Origin: Lichina pygmaea
Lineage: Eukaryota; Ascomycota; Lichinomycetes; Lichinales; Lichinaceae
Length of the DNA: 64,000 bases
Assembly (NCBI GenBank): GCA_963422465.1
Contig: OY730175.1
Coordinates: 930,001 to 994,000 of the forward strand
Direction: 5' to 3'
The notes under the pieces were generated by a model. That model worked only from the letters and a program-made list of their open reading frames with translations. It did no database searches and had not been told where the DNA came from. Made by a program: the position numbers and the translations under genes. Position 1 is the stretch's first letter; each line of letters opens with the position of its first letter. Positions 1 through 10,240 of this stretch are shown here, one piece after another.

Positions 1-2
1 TG

Positions 3-1319
3 ACGCGTTTCATGCAGCGTGGTGAGATTGCGTCTCTCCAGCGGCAGAACGCCCATCTCCAGCAGCAGAGTTCAAAATCGTCCCGAAGAGTGTCGACATC
101 TGGAGCTCCGCCGTCAGGCTTGTCGCCGGCGCCGGCGCTGGAAGAGGTGTTGCAGTCAAAGTCCACGACGATCGAGTCGATGGAGGTCGAGATCTCCAAT
201 CTACGTGCACAGCTGAGCGAACGATCGTCCTCGAGCACGGCTCACGACGAGCAGGTCGCCGCCCTCGAGAAGAAGCTCGAGAGGAGCGAGAGCGCGGCCG
301 AATCGTTCCGTCGAGAGCAGAACGACCTCAAGAAAAGCCTCGAGCGGGCCAGTGAGCGCGCGGTCAAGGAGGGCGGTCAACGTAGCTCGGCCGAGACGAG
401 GATACGCGGCTTGGAGGACGAACTGACCGGCACCGCGAACAGCAACGTCGAACTGGGGCGCAAGTCCGAGGGTCTCGAGAAGAAGGTGTCGACGCTGACG
501 ACATTGCTCAAAGAGGCGGATGTGCGGACACAGGGGCTTCAGGCAGATGTGGAACGCAACGAGCAGCAAGCGGCGGAGCTACAGAAGCGACTGACCGCGA
601 TCGAGAAGGCATCGGCGAAATTACAACGAGAGCAGGGTGCACGCGGGAAGAGCGGCGAAGGCGCGGTCGGTGACGACGACGACGACGGGCTGGACGAGCT
701 CGAAGACGAGGAGCGACAGAAACTACAGGCCCGCATCAGGGAGCTCGAGGGCGAAGTGTTCGAGCTCAAGCGAGGCATGTGGCGCCAGAAGCGCCGAGAC
801 ATGGATGGCGTCGAGCACAGCGACGACAACGGCAGCGAGACCGGGCCCGGCAACAACAAAAGCAACAACAACTTTGACGAAGTCGATCTCACCGGCGGTG
901 CGGGCACTTCTGGGGGATTCAGCCCGCGCCGGACCCTCCTCGGCGGGGGCAACGCACGGGGCCAAAAGAGCTTCACGGGCATGCTCAGCGGCGGTCTATC
1001 GGCCCTCACCGGCGGAGGAGGCGCTGGGTATGCTCCGGCAGGGGCAGGCAGAGCAAGAGGAGACCCTGTCGACGAGACCTACGACGACACGGATGATTTT
1101 GACGAAGAAGCCTTCCGGCGCGCGTACGAGGGCACAGCGGCGGCGGCGCCGAATCGCGAACCGGATCACGCTGCCGCAGAGCTCGCGGCGAGGAGACGTG
1201 TCGAGCGCGTCAGGGAAACGAAGAGGAACCTTGCGCGCTGGGAGGGTTGGAGGTTGGACCTCGTCGAGAGCAGGGCCGTCGGTGGTGGTTGGGGGAGCGG
1301 CGAGATCTTTGAGATTTGA
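3..1319 (+). CDS. 3' part of a long coiled-coil protein gene (5' end outside window)
   Basis: The frame is open from the window edge to a TGA stop at 1317-1319, so this is the C-terminal 430-440 residues of a longer protein. Residues up to about 250 are rich in E, K, Q, R and L with heptad-like spacing, as in a long parallel coiled coil. A Gly/Ser/Asn-rich linker follows, then an acidic stretch (ETYDDTDDFDEEAFRRAYEG) and a basic tail with WEGWRLDLVESR, ending in GEIFEI. The Trp-rich tail resembles the ends of fungal proteins annotated as M-protein-repeat or myosin-tail-like, but this is recalled from family knowledge and not tested. No catalytic domain is visible in this part. A role as a structural or tethering protein is inference. 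No intron is needed within the visible portion. Confidence 0.75.
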   Translation, partial: TRFMQRGEIASLQRQNAHLQQQSSKSSRRVSTSGAPPSGLSPAPALEEVLQSKSTTIESMEVEISNLRAQLSERSSSSTAHDEQVAALEKKLERSESAAESFRREQNDLKKSLERASERAVKEGGQRSSAETRIRGLEDELTGTANSNVELGRKSEGLEKKVSTLTTLLKEADVRTQGLQADVERNEQQAAELQKRLTAIEKASAKLQREQGARGKSGEGAVGDDDDDGLDELEDEERQKLQARIRELEGEVFELKRGMWRQKRRDMDGVEHSDDNGSETGPGNNKSNNNFDEVDLTGGAGTSGGFSPRRTLLGGGNARGQKSFTGMLSGGLSALTGGGGAGYAPAGAGRARGDPVDETYDDTDDFDEEAFRRAYEGTAAAAPNREPDHAAAELAARRRVERVRETKRNLARWEGWRLDLVESRAVGGGWGSGEIFEI

Positions 1320-2512
1320 ACCGGTTTTCATCTTTTGGGGAAGGGGAGGAGGGTGAGGTATGGGCCGCTTTTGGTGTGAAATGGCTCTTTTCTCACTCTG
1401 CTTTGGTCGGAGGGGAGACATGATCAGAACTGTGATATCTTTACAGGGAGAGCGGTGAGTGGTTTCATAGCCCACTGTAAGAAGAAGAACTTTTGGCTCT
1501 TGCCTTGTGCCCAGAGGGAGAGGGGTGGCTTCATAACTACAGAGTCTGGGAGAACACTAATCTTCTCTCACCAACTTCAATCTCAACTTCTTCTATGCAG
1601 GCGGTCCTGTACCGGCGGTACTCTACAAAGTGGTGCCATACTGACAAGTTTGGTACCGTAACCCGGCTCACTCGGTCTCTGTCTCGGCTTTCAAGTACTC
1701 CGTACACGCTTTGCTATCGAACCACTCGCAGATTGGCATCATCATGCCAAAAGCAACTACATGAGTGGAAATCTTGTGTATAGTGAAGCTTTTGTGTATG
1801 GTGGGACTGATGTTTTATGTACAATGAAAAGATTAGGCAAAGTGAGCTCTTGCCTGATGTCTCTGTGAATGAAGATGACTTGGGATGAACTAACGATGGG
1901 GGGTTCGGGATTTGGCATGATCTGTCTGTTTTACTGAGTGTATTGGTGGTTTACTACTGCAATATAGTCTCCCCAAGGATCTTAGTCCTCCTTCCCCCCC
2001 TACGAACACTCGCACGTACAGATGCGTAGGTAGGTTGCCTCGTACCGTGGTATCTACTTCCTTGCCTGGGAAAACTTACAAGAGGGTCTGAGATGAAAAG
2101 GAGGTTGAAAAAAAAAAAGAGTATCCGGTCAAGACAAAAGTTTCATTAGTTCAAACCGAGCTATCATCTGTTGAGCACTGCTGTGAACGAAGCATGAACG
2201 CTCCTTCGTGAATGTCTATCTGAGTGGATAGGTCTGGGACAGGTCCATCAGGGCACCGTAGATTGCATCAGTGGGCGACAGGCTCAAGCTACGAATGACG
2301 TCCACAGACAAGGACACACGGGTGGTGCGACGACGTCCTCACTGCCGCTCCACCGTGTGCCCCCAGGAACGGCAGACCCAGCTGTCGCCACGGTTTCCCC
2401 GTGGAATGCTCGCCGTAGAAGGAAGTCTCTGCGGCCATGATCGGGATCGCATCCGGATGCGATCCCAGGGAGGCCCGTCAAGTCTGCGGGGGACTAGCCC
2501 GAGCAGCGATTT
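1320..2512. other. Intergenic, no gene seen
   Basis: Short open frames here lack conserved motifs. It contains one copy of the dispersed motif GTACTCCGTAC (1695-1705), a short A-run near 2107 and a C-run near 1995. Confidence 0.6.
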
Positions 2513-2551
2513 GACTATATATATATATACATATATATATATATTTATATG
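2513..2551. repeat. TA dinucleotide tract
   Basis: An interrupted run of TA/AT dinucleotides, seen directly. It lies between the intergenic spacer and the Cys-rich reading frame. Confidence 0.85.
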
Positions 2552-2676
2552 TATTACTTGTCCATCGTCTGGGACAGCTGCCTGGTGCTCCCTATGAGCC
2601 GACCCAAAAGGGCCTATATCCAGCGGAAAACCGCTAGTACCGTAAAGCTAGCGGGGAGGGAGTACAGATGTCGTAC

Positions 2677-2871
2677 TCACCACAGCTGACACCGAAGCTT
2701 GAAACGATCGGCGAGCCTGTCGACCTGTGTGATGGCCTCCTTGCATCGCTTGCATGGCTCTTGCGTGTCGATCTTGTTTCGCAGGGTCGGATGGCACCAG
2801 GTCCCGCCACAGATGGCGGGCGTCACCACCATGTGCTTGCACGCGTAGAGGGTGCGGGTTCTCTCACACAT
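2677..2871 (-). CDS. Small Cys-rich protein, possible gene or gene remnant
   Basis: This is a 64-residue frame with an ATG at 2871. It begins MCERTRTLYACKH, followed by TPAICGG, TWCHP and PCKRCKEAI. The pattern of an N-terminal MC, then a C-K-H motif and a later CX2C pair, resembles a widespread family of short fungal Cys/His-rich proteins of unknown function that probably bind zinc. The assignment rests on motif likeness only. The frame also stays open upstream into the neighbouring tandem repeat, so the ATG at 2871 is chosen because it starts the Cys-rich segment. It could be a functional small gene, the end of a spliced gene, or a fragment next to repeats. No promoter was identified. Confidence 0.35.
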   Translation of the reverse strand: MCERTRTLYACKHMVVTPAICGGTWCHPTLRNKIDTQEPCKRCKEAITQVDRLADRFKLRCQLW

Positions 2872-2926
2872 CTCTGCTGGTGTTTCTGGGGTCGTGGTTC
2901 TGTTGGCGATGTGGGGGAGAGAGCAC

Positions 2927-3465
2927 CACGCACCGTTCAGACGGATACGTGGAAGGGCTTTTCCCCTGCCCACCAGGGACACAGAGAGCCACGCACCGAT
3001 CAGACGGATACGTGGAAGGGCTTTTCCCGTTGCCCAACTAGGACGCGGGGAGGAGAGCGGTATATATAACTGTCGTCGACCTTGAACAGTCCTTGGTTCC
3101 CGTTGTCCACCAGGGACACAGAGGACCACGCACCGTTCAGACGGATACGTGGAAGGGCTTTTCCCGTTGCCCAACTAGGACGCGGGGAGGAGAGCGGTAT
3201 ATATAACTGTCGTCGACCTTGAACAGTCCTTGATTCCCGTTGTCCACCAGGGACACAGAGGACCACGCACCGTTCAGACGGATACGCGGAATGGTTTTTT
3301 CCCTGGCCCACCAGGGACACAGAACCACGCACCGTTCAGACGGATACGCGGAATAGCTTTTCCCGTTGCCCAGCTAGGGACACGGGTTAGAAAAGCAGTA
3401 TATAGAATTGTCGGTGACTTTGAACAATCCTTGATATCCGTTGTCCACCAGGGACGCCGGAAACG
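2927..3465. repeat. Composite tandem repeat with alternating 62/63-bp and 137-bp units
   Basis: The phrase CACGCACCGTTCAGACGG recurs at 2927, 2990 (one base differs), 3127, 3264 and 3326. Spacings are 63, 137, 137 and 62 bp, followed by one diverged long unit. The long units at 2990 and 3127 differ at only about two positions, and each contains a TATATATA box. The short units lack the central block of about 75 bp. It has no CRISPR-like spacer logic and no coding signal. It could be a satellite, or tandem copies of a promoter or LTR fragment. Confidence 0.8.
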
Positions 3466-3746
3466 AAGAGTAAAGGGGTTGCGCTGGTTGCGGAGCCCCT
3501 TTCTCTTGTTGACCTTGTTGCTCGGTGGAGATGGATCCGAGGGTGTAGGACGAGTTTATATACACAGTCTCGGGGCCTCGTGTAGCATGGTGGATGCATC
3601 GTCCGCTTCTTGTGAGGGCATAGAAAAGGCATTGTTCTCGGACCTGAACATGTTCTAGGACAATGCTATTATTGTGCGACTAAGCTCCACAATGCTCAAA
3701 TAGCGCTGAACGTACATGGAACAGCCATGCCAGCCCGAACAAGGCG

Positions 3747-4591
3747 TCAGACATCTCCGGGCCCGATCGCTCCCTTCTGCTTCCTCCACCGCTCAACTCT
3801 CCTCCTGATATTATTTTCGGTGTGCTGCATCGGGTTCAATCTCCGGTCCCAGAACATCTTCTTGTAGTCATCCCCGTGCCTGTCAACCAGCTTCTCGATC
3901 CATTCTTGTTCGGACGCAACAAGTTTCCTGGGCCGTTTTGCTGGCTGCCTCCGCGCGAATTCTTCCAGTTCTGGAATGACACCTATGCCCGAGCGTTGCG
4001 CTTCATCGCCATTGTTGGTAGGGTTGAAACGACTCTTGGATAGAATGTCTTCGCTGTCTGAGGACTCTGATGTGGAGAGGTCGTTCAAAGGATCGTTGAG
4101 CGGGTTGCGCTTCCGACGTCTAAGAATCGCCGAGGCGTCTTCCTCCGAGCGAACGACACGGATGATGGCGCCCTTTGCATCCCTCTCGACCCGTACTTCG
4201 CTCGGCCCAATAGCACCCTCTCGCTGCTCAGGAGCGATTTCAAGGCCATCCCGAGCACCCGTTCCCAACCCCTTGTCACCGCTCTTCTTCTCACTCCCTC
4301 CAGCAGCGCCGTTGATTCGACAGGTCAAGCCTAGTCGTCTGTAGTTCTGGGTCAAAGTCTCCCGGTTGTTCCTGCAGTTGTGCATCAATATCAGTCCGCC
4401 GATACCGGTGCAGTGATTGTGTCGATGGTAGACTCATTGAACAAAAGTGAATAGCTCGACGATCGGAAGACGGCAGCTCACCATCGAGCAGCAATGATAG
4501 GATTATCGGGCTTCCCAATCTTCTGCGGCGGCTTTGGACGAATCTTGTTGAGGGATGACCTGTTCTTCTTCTTCTGTAGTACGCGTCCCAT
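3747..4591 (-). CDS. NOP16: NOP16, nucleolar 60S ribosome biogenesis factor
   Basis: Nop16 is a nucleolar protein of pre-60S ribosomal particles. There are two exons. Exon 1 (4591-4482) starts at ATG 4591 with MGRVLQKKKNRSS and continues to KPDNPIIAAR. A 110-bp GT-AG intron (4481-4372) splits a Trp codon. Exon 2 (4371-3747) resumes with NNRETLTQNYRRLGL and ends near GPGDV. The product is 244 residues, usual for fungal Nop16. Family hallmarks are the basic N-terminus, the NPIIAARW motif, the TLTQNYRRLGL block and the C-terminal HGDDYKKMFWDRRLNPMQ segment. The middle (about residues 60-150) is acidic and Ser-rich. It lies head-to-head with the ZIP gene, 360 bp apart, so the two may share a promoter. 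The splice sites are supported by conserved residues on both sides of the junction. Confidence 0.95.
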
Positions 4592-4951
4592 CTTGGTCAG
4601 ATGTGGGCTGTAATTATTTGGAAATGACTGTGGAGGTCTCGTTGTACTCTGTAAATGGGTCGAAGACTACGTTGGCGACTGTTCCTGTGGAGGGCTTAAT
4701 TTACGGCTGCTCAGCTACCGTATCCGCCTATTCAATTAGCAGTCACTATGTCTAGGTGCTCTTGCTGCAGGGGCTAGACACTAAATTACTGGCAGCAATC
4801 GCCCCTGGGGTGCCGTGGGTACTTACGTAACGTACGAGTACTCTGTCCAAAGGAGGCCTTGCGGCGTCTGCTTGGCGAACTTATATCACCAAACGCGCTA
4901 CGAAAGTACATCGATTCCCAAATCCTAGTTGCCTGCCTGACATCCATCCAA
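4592..4951. promoter_or_regulatory. Divergent intergenic region between NOP16 and the ZIP gene
   Basis: This 360-bp gap separates two opposite start codons and must hold both promoters and 5' UTRs. No clear TATA box or known factor site was recognised. Confidence 0.5.
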
Positions 4952-6680
4952 ATGGCGATGCGGAACCGTCCAACCTGGCCAAGTGCGATACGGCTCTGCT
5001 TGATCATCGGCTTCTTCTTGGCTGCTCTTGTTGGCGCAGGATCAGAAGTACCTACCAACGGACCCGTAGCGTCGTTGAGCTTGTCCGAGATTGAGGAACA
5101 GTTGCAGGTGAATTGCTATCCCGAAACGCTTGCACCTGTTGGGGCTATGTTATGGGAGGCTTGTCTACATCATCATTTCAGATGTTGGTCTGCTGCGGGG
5201 ATCTTGTGCTGGGGAAAATTGAATGTCTTGCTTGTTGTTGTCCATTGCAATTTCCAGAGGCTGAAACAACCTATCTTGGATAGTCTTGCGATGTTGTGAT
5301 AGCCCTGAACCGGCATAAAGAGGATACCGCGGTAGAAGGATCACGCTTGGCTTCCCGCCTCTTCGAGGTCTTGTTTCCAGGCTCGCCCGCTGTCAATTCT
5401 CTCCTGGCTACTCTGTACATCTCCGGTCCGCCAAGTATGTTGTCCACGATCTACGGTTTACGGATTGCCTTGCATTCACCTTGCTTCGAGACTGGATCTG
5501 ACGAAGTGCCACTCTCAAGACTTTCTCCTGGCACTATGTCCTCCGAATATCGACCCGTCATCGCTGAGCGTCATGGTAGCCTTTGCCGTGGGCGGTCTGC
5601 TCGGAGACACCATCTTCCACCTGCTCCCGGAGATCTTCCTGGGCGAGAGTTGTACTGAGCATGTACGCTTCGTGCTCGTCGAGCCGAACCGCAACCTGGT
5701 TCTCGGCTTGGCCATCTTGGTTGGCTTCGTCACGTTCGTGGCCATGGACAAAGGACTGCGGATAGCAACTGGTGGTGGCGGACACTCTCACTCACACCCG
5801 GAAAAGCCTCGTGAGTCGGCGAAGACGCTCTCGAGCGGAGCGGATAAAGCCACCGTCGACGGAGAACTGCGCCTTCGCAAGAAGAATGCCCGGACGGGTG
5901 ATGACGAGAAAGACGGCGAAGAAAGCTCAGAAATGGAGGAAAAAGACGTGAATCCTAGTGTGAAGCTGGGGGGCTACCTAAATATGATGCAAGTTCCCCC
6001 AGTTTCTGCGGCCCCAGTGGCCGGGAACGCTGATTCGTGCGTACTGCATATGCAGAGCGGATTTCACTCACAACGTAACTGACGGCCTTGCGCTGTCTTC
6101 GTCCTTCTACGCCTCTCCAAGCGTCGGCGCCACAACTACCATGGCCGTTTTCTTTCACGAGATCCCACATGAGGTTGGCGACTTTGCACTGCTGATCCAA
6201 TCGGGTTTCTCGAGCCGCGCCGCCATGGGCGCGCAGTTCTTGACCGCAGTTGGTGCCTTCCTAGGTACCATCATCGGTATCGCCGTCCAAGAAGTCGGCA
6301 AGTCTGCGTCGACGGGCGGTTCGGAAGGTGGGGCAGATTCATCACCTCATGCAAGCGCTTTTGCCGCGAACCCGCGTACATCGGGCTTGCTGGGTACGAG
6401 TCTGCAATGGAGCGACACGTTGCTGCCTTTCACCGCCGGTACGTTCCTGTACGTGGGCACGGTCGCCGTGATCCCGGAGTTGCTCGAGACAAACATCTCG
6501 TCGACCGGGCGAGGCAAACAGAAGGAGTTGCGTAAAACTTTGACCCAGTTTGCTGCCATGGCAGCTGGGGCGGGAATCATGCTAGCGTGAGTTGTCGACA
6601 TCCTTCCACAGGAGCTCCAAGCGGCTATTCGATGCGGCTAACTTGCTCAATACCTTCTATTCAGAATATCCTGGGGATGA
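4952..6680 (+). CDS. ZIP-family zinc transporter, KE4/LIV-1 (LZT) type
   Basis: Predicted to move zinc from the secretory pathway or vesicles into the cytosol, like yeast Yke4 and human SLC39A7 (family knowledge). Five exons: 4952-5107, 5284-5434, 5520-5988, 6056-6586, 6665-6680, giving 440 residues. Starting at ATG 4952, residues 1-35 form a signal-peptide-like segment, followed by SLSEIEEQLQ and SRLFEVLFPGSPAVNSLLAT. The membrane core includes VAFAVGGLLGDTIFHLLPE, a His-rich loop (GGHSHSHPEK), HNVTDGLAL and the signature HEIPHEVGD, which define the LZT subfamily metal site. The C-terminus is GIMLAISWG, split by the last 78-bp intron. Intron 3 (5989-6055) uses a GC donor (GCAAGT) with a CAG acceptor; it is the only choice found that keeps LNMIADFTHNVTDG in frame. 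A second ATG at 4958 is an alternative start. Confidence 0.93.
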
Positions 6681-7513
6681 CCCATCTGCCTTCATAGTGT
6701 CGAGGTGAGAATCTCGCTCCGTATACACAGCATGACAGCGCTCCCCAAGGACAATAACCTTTGACGATCTTGCTCAGATAGGCCGTCCGCTGCCGCCTCC
6801 TTTATCTCAAGCATATCGCACAGCACGACTTGTACGTCGCAAAAGTCCTTTCGAGCTGCCTTGAAGCTTGTTCCAACATCTGCTTTCAAGCATCAAGCGC
6901 TGCCGGGAGTGTAGTGTTCTGCACTAAAAAGGGTCGATCTCATGCTTGGAAATCTGCGGTTGACAGTTTGAAATGAACAAAAGACAGCTTGTCGGCAAGC
7001 TTTCATCTCGATACAATGTCTCCTGCGTCGTCGAACACGACAAGCAAGGAAAGCTAGTCACTACACGTCCCTTTCATCCCTCGGGATAAACATCTCTTTC
7101 TATCTCTCTCTCCTCTCCCTGCAGAGCAATGTTCATCCCCAAGAACAGACATTTCTTTTTGACAGAGAAGAAGTTTTCTTCAAAGCAAATTGGTTGGATC
7201 AAGCCGGTTGGAACAATGAACACAGCGTTTTGGAATCAGGGCACCGCCTACCAACCCGCAATCATCTCAAAGAACGCACTCGACTGTTTCTTTGTCGTAT
7301 CTAGAGTACAATGGTATCTGTTTTGGTCACAGGATATTTCGCTTGTCCCAAACGTCTCGAGACACATCGAGAACTTTCGAGGTGTACCATTGAAACGAGA
7401 TCAGGATCAAGGGTAGTTGTTGATCGTCTGGGCTTCAGCTGAGACAGGTGTGTTACTGTGCCGATTACGTGAAATGGTCTGCATCAAAGCACTTTAGCAT
7501 AGACTCCAACACG
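6681..7513. other. Intergenic, no gene seen
   Basis: It contains only short frames without recognisable motifs and ends at the target-site duplication of the large LINE. Confidence 0.5.
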
Positions 7514-7526
7514 CACTTTACAACAT
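7514..7526. repeat. Left target-site duplication of the LINE (13 bp)
   Basis: CACTTTACAACAT is repeated exactly at 26019-26031 and brackets the LINE with its nested insertions. The length is typical of target-primed reverse transcription. Confidence 0.9.
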
Positions 7527-9161
7527 TTTATTTTATTTTATTTTATTCTTACACTGATTTAGCTGTAGAGCCATGCAGAACTTCTAGGTACATGTTTGTT
7601 TCTCCAGAAAACCTTTGGAGGAATAAAAACTGGAGCTTGGGAGAGACTAGGGAAAATCTTGTGGAATATGCAGTAGCTAAGGAAATTTGTACATGTAGCT
7701 ATTTGTTAAAACAAACAGTTGACTTGGTAGAGCTTAGAAAGAGAGTTGGTGGGCTAGGTTGAACTGGTCAAGTCTTTTCAAAGACATAAACCAGAAAAGA
7801 AGTTTAGGAAGTAGCTTGGAGTAGAATAAGATAGATGGGAAATCTTGTAGAGGGAATTGGACTTGTTGTCTTTAGTTTGAAAATTTGTTACAGAAAAAAG
7901 TGATGTGTTGGGCTGTTTCTTCTCCAAAACCACATGTGCATAGAGGGGAGTTAAAGTCTGGAACATTTGCTCTGAAAAGAAAACTGGCCAGTCCTATTCT
8001 TGCTGACAGAATTTGAAGAAATAGACTAGACTCAGCTTTTCTCAAATCTTTGAAGATATTGAGGTTTTTCTTCTGTGGCCTTCTGGTGAACATGTCCCAA
8101 ATAGCAGAACAATTTCCTCTGCTTACCTGCCATCTGGCTTCCCATTCTTTGTGGAAAACCTCCTGTAGACTTTTCTTTGAGAAGTCTTGGTTAGTAGTTA
8201 GTTGTTCCAGCCAGACTGTTCTCCAGTTTAGAGAAATAGTTGTCAGAGACTTTGGTGTAGTTCTGAGAGAAGAAACATAGAGAGAAATTTGACTGTGTAG
8301 TTTGTGGAGAAGTGTAGAAGGAGAGTTGGGTAGTGTGTTTGAATAGAAAGATGAAAGAAAACATGCTGTTCTCAGCTTGAAGTATAAGTCTAGAGGGGGT
8401 AGAAATAGTTCTGATTCAAGTAGGAAAATAGGAGTGGCTTTAAAGACACCTCCTATAGTTCTTAAACATTTATTTTGGAAAGTAGATAATGAAATAATAT
8501 TAGAGAGTTTCTTTTGGGGATTGAACCAGACTCCTACTGCATAACTAAGAAGAGATCTTAGTATAGCAGTGTAGACATGACGTGCTGTTAGGACTGGTAG
8601 TCCCCAAGTAGAGTAGGTTGTTCTGGATAAAGCTGAGAAATATTTGGAGGCTTTCTGTGACATGATTTTTTGGTGTTTTTTCCAGACAAGTTTTGAGTCA
8701 AAGTAAAGTCCCAAGATGCGCACTTCTTCTTTTGGTTGAAGTACCACTTCTCCAAGTCTTTGACTGAGCTGAAGATTGTCTCTTCTTCTTCTAGAAAAAT
8801 GGAGAAGTTCATACTTTTCAGGTGCAAACTTCATACCATGTTTTCTTGCCCAGTCCTGACATTTGGAATGTGTAGACTTCAACTTGAGAAGGTTGCTTTT
8901 CAAGGAGGAGGAGAATGTAAGAAGATTAGTGTTATCTGCAAAACCAAGTGCTGAAACTCCTTTCTCAGGGGTGTGTACAGTATTGTGCAGTTCTGAGATA
9001 TAGAAAAGAAATAGAATAGGAGAGAAAGGTGATCCTTGAGGGACTCCACAGTATATAGGGAACTGGGGGGATTCTGAGTCATCAAACACCAGAGAGGTAG
9101 TACGTGAAGTAGTGAAGGAAAAGATCCAGGATACAAACCACTTAGGAATCATTCTCTTAAT

Positions 9162-9755
9162 TGTTGCGGTCCGTACTGTACTGTCCTATCCGAGTATAGG
9201 ATTAGGGCGAGAGGTGGAAGGCAGGTTGGTTCTCGCAGGAGAGGAGTGTCAAGGAGCGTGAAGGGGTTTGGTGGAACATGGTGGTGGTGACACCTGATCA
9301 ACAGCTTCGTACAAAAGGATTGTGTTGAAGTAGATCTAGTTGTCTGGATCACAACATGAGTTGAAGATGATTGTTCTATAGGGGAACTATCACCAGACTA
9401 TATAGTGCCCAGTTTGTGAGCAGAGTGAGCTCTGCTCACTTTGCTCACTTTTCATGCACGCTGCAGTGAGCTGGGTGAGCTCTGCTCACTTTGCTCACTT
9501 TTCATGCACGCTGCGGTGAGCTGGGTGAGCTCTGCTCACTTTGCTCACTTTTCATGCACGCTGTGGCGAGCTGGGTGAGCTCTGCTCACTTTGCTCACTT
9601 GTTCGTGCATATGCATGCTGCGGCGAGCACCCCCTGGTTTGTCTCGCCGGTCACGTGACTGGTTCCCGTGTCACGCTGTCTGGTACTTCTGTCCAGTATC
9701 CTGTCTGCTGCTTTCTGTGAGTATATAAAGACTGTGTTCCTCCTGGGTCATAACA
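9162..9755 (-). repeat. 3' LTR of element 1 (594 bp)
   Basis: It begins TGTTGCGG and ends CATAACA in plus-strand reading. It contains four units of a 50-bp tandem repeat (about 9410-9630), a palindromic CTATATAG (9398-9405) and, pointing plus, TATATAAA at 9722-9729. Confidence 0.93.
9722..9729 (+). promoter_or_regulatory. TATA box in the 3' LTR facing the opposite-strand reading frame
   Basis: TATATAAA lies 70 bp upstream of the ATG at 9799 and points the same way, opposite to gag-pol. The same box at the same distance is present in element 2. Promoter activity is inferred from position and sequence. Confidence 0.55.
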
Positions 9756-9798
9756 CTATCCTCCTCTCTATCTTTCATCATCTTGATGAAATCTGGTC

Positions 9799-10203
9799 AT
9801 GCCTCCAAAGTCATGTGCGACTGTTAGCCGAACTCAGCTGGCTGCTCAAATCCACGATCAGGGTTTTGTTTTGCGTACACCCTGCGACTTTTGTGTTCTC
9901 CGTGGTCGTCCGTGCTTCCAGATGCCGGGAGAAGACAATAAGTTGAAATGTGCTGTGTGCACTCAGCGCGGAAGGTCTTGTGTCTCTGTGTCCTGGGAAT
10001 CTTTGAACATGTCCCGGGACAACCTCTGTGAGGATGTTGCCGCTGACAAGGCAACACGCGATGCACTCTTTGAACAACTTGCCACAGTGCAGGCTTGTCT
10101 GTCTCGGAAGCGAAAGGTGTTGGAGGGCGCCGAGGTCTGTGCGAGGCAGAAGCTTCAGTGCTTGGTGAAAGAGATGGAGTCGGATAGCGAGGATTTGACT
10201 TGA
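9799..10203 (+). CDS. Opposite-strand Zn2Cys6-like protein of the chromovirus
   Basis: This 134-residue frame runs opposite to gag-pol, between the chromodomain end and the 3' LTR. Cysteines at 29, 32, 39, 51, 54 and 61 give CX2CX6CX11CX2CX6C, the spacing of Gal4-type Zn(II)2Cys6 clusters. Basic residues sit in the first loop (VLRGRP) and near the last Cys (TQRGRS). The stretch after residue 75 (DNLCEDVAADKATRDALFEQ and onward) is helical and charged, like a coiled coil, and the protein ends in an acidic tail (SDSEDLT). A DNA-binding or regulatory role is inference. The ATG is preceded by a TATA box within the LTR, and the 3' end stops just short of the integrase/chromodomain frame. This copy looks whole. 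Confidence 0.6.
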   Translation: MPPKSCATVSRTQLAAQIHDQGFVLRTPCDFCVLRGRPCFQMPGEDNKLKCAVCTQRGRSCVSVSWESLNMSRDNLCEDVAADKATRDALFEQLATVQACLSRKRKVLEGAEVCARQKLQCLVKEMESDSEDLT

Positions 10204-10240
10204 TCAGTCATTGACACATCCCTCCTGCAGGCTGAGCTGT

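Noticed and set aside
2927-3465. CRISPR array
   Set aside because: Units are long and contiguous without unique spacers, and the host is a eukaryote.
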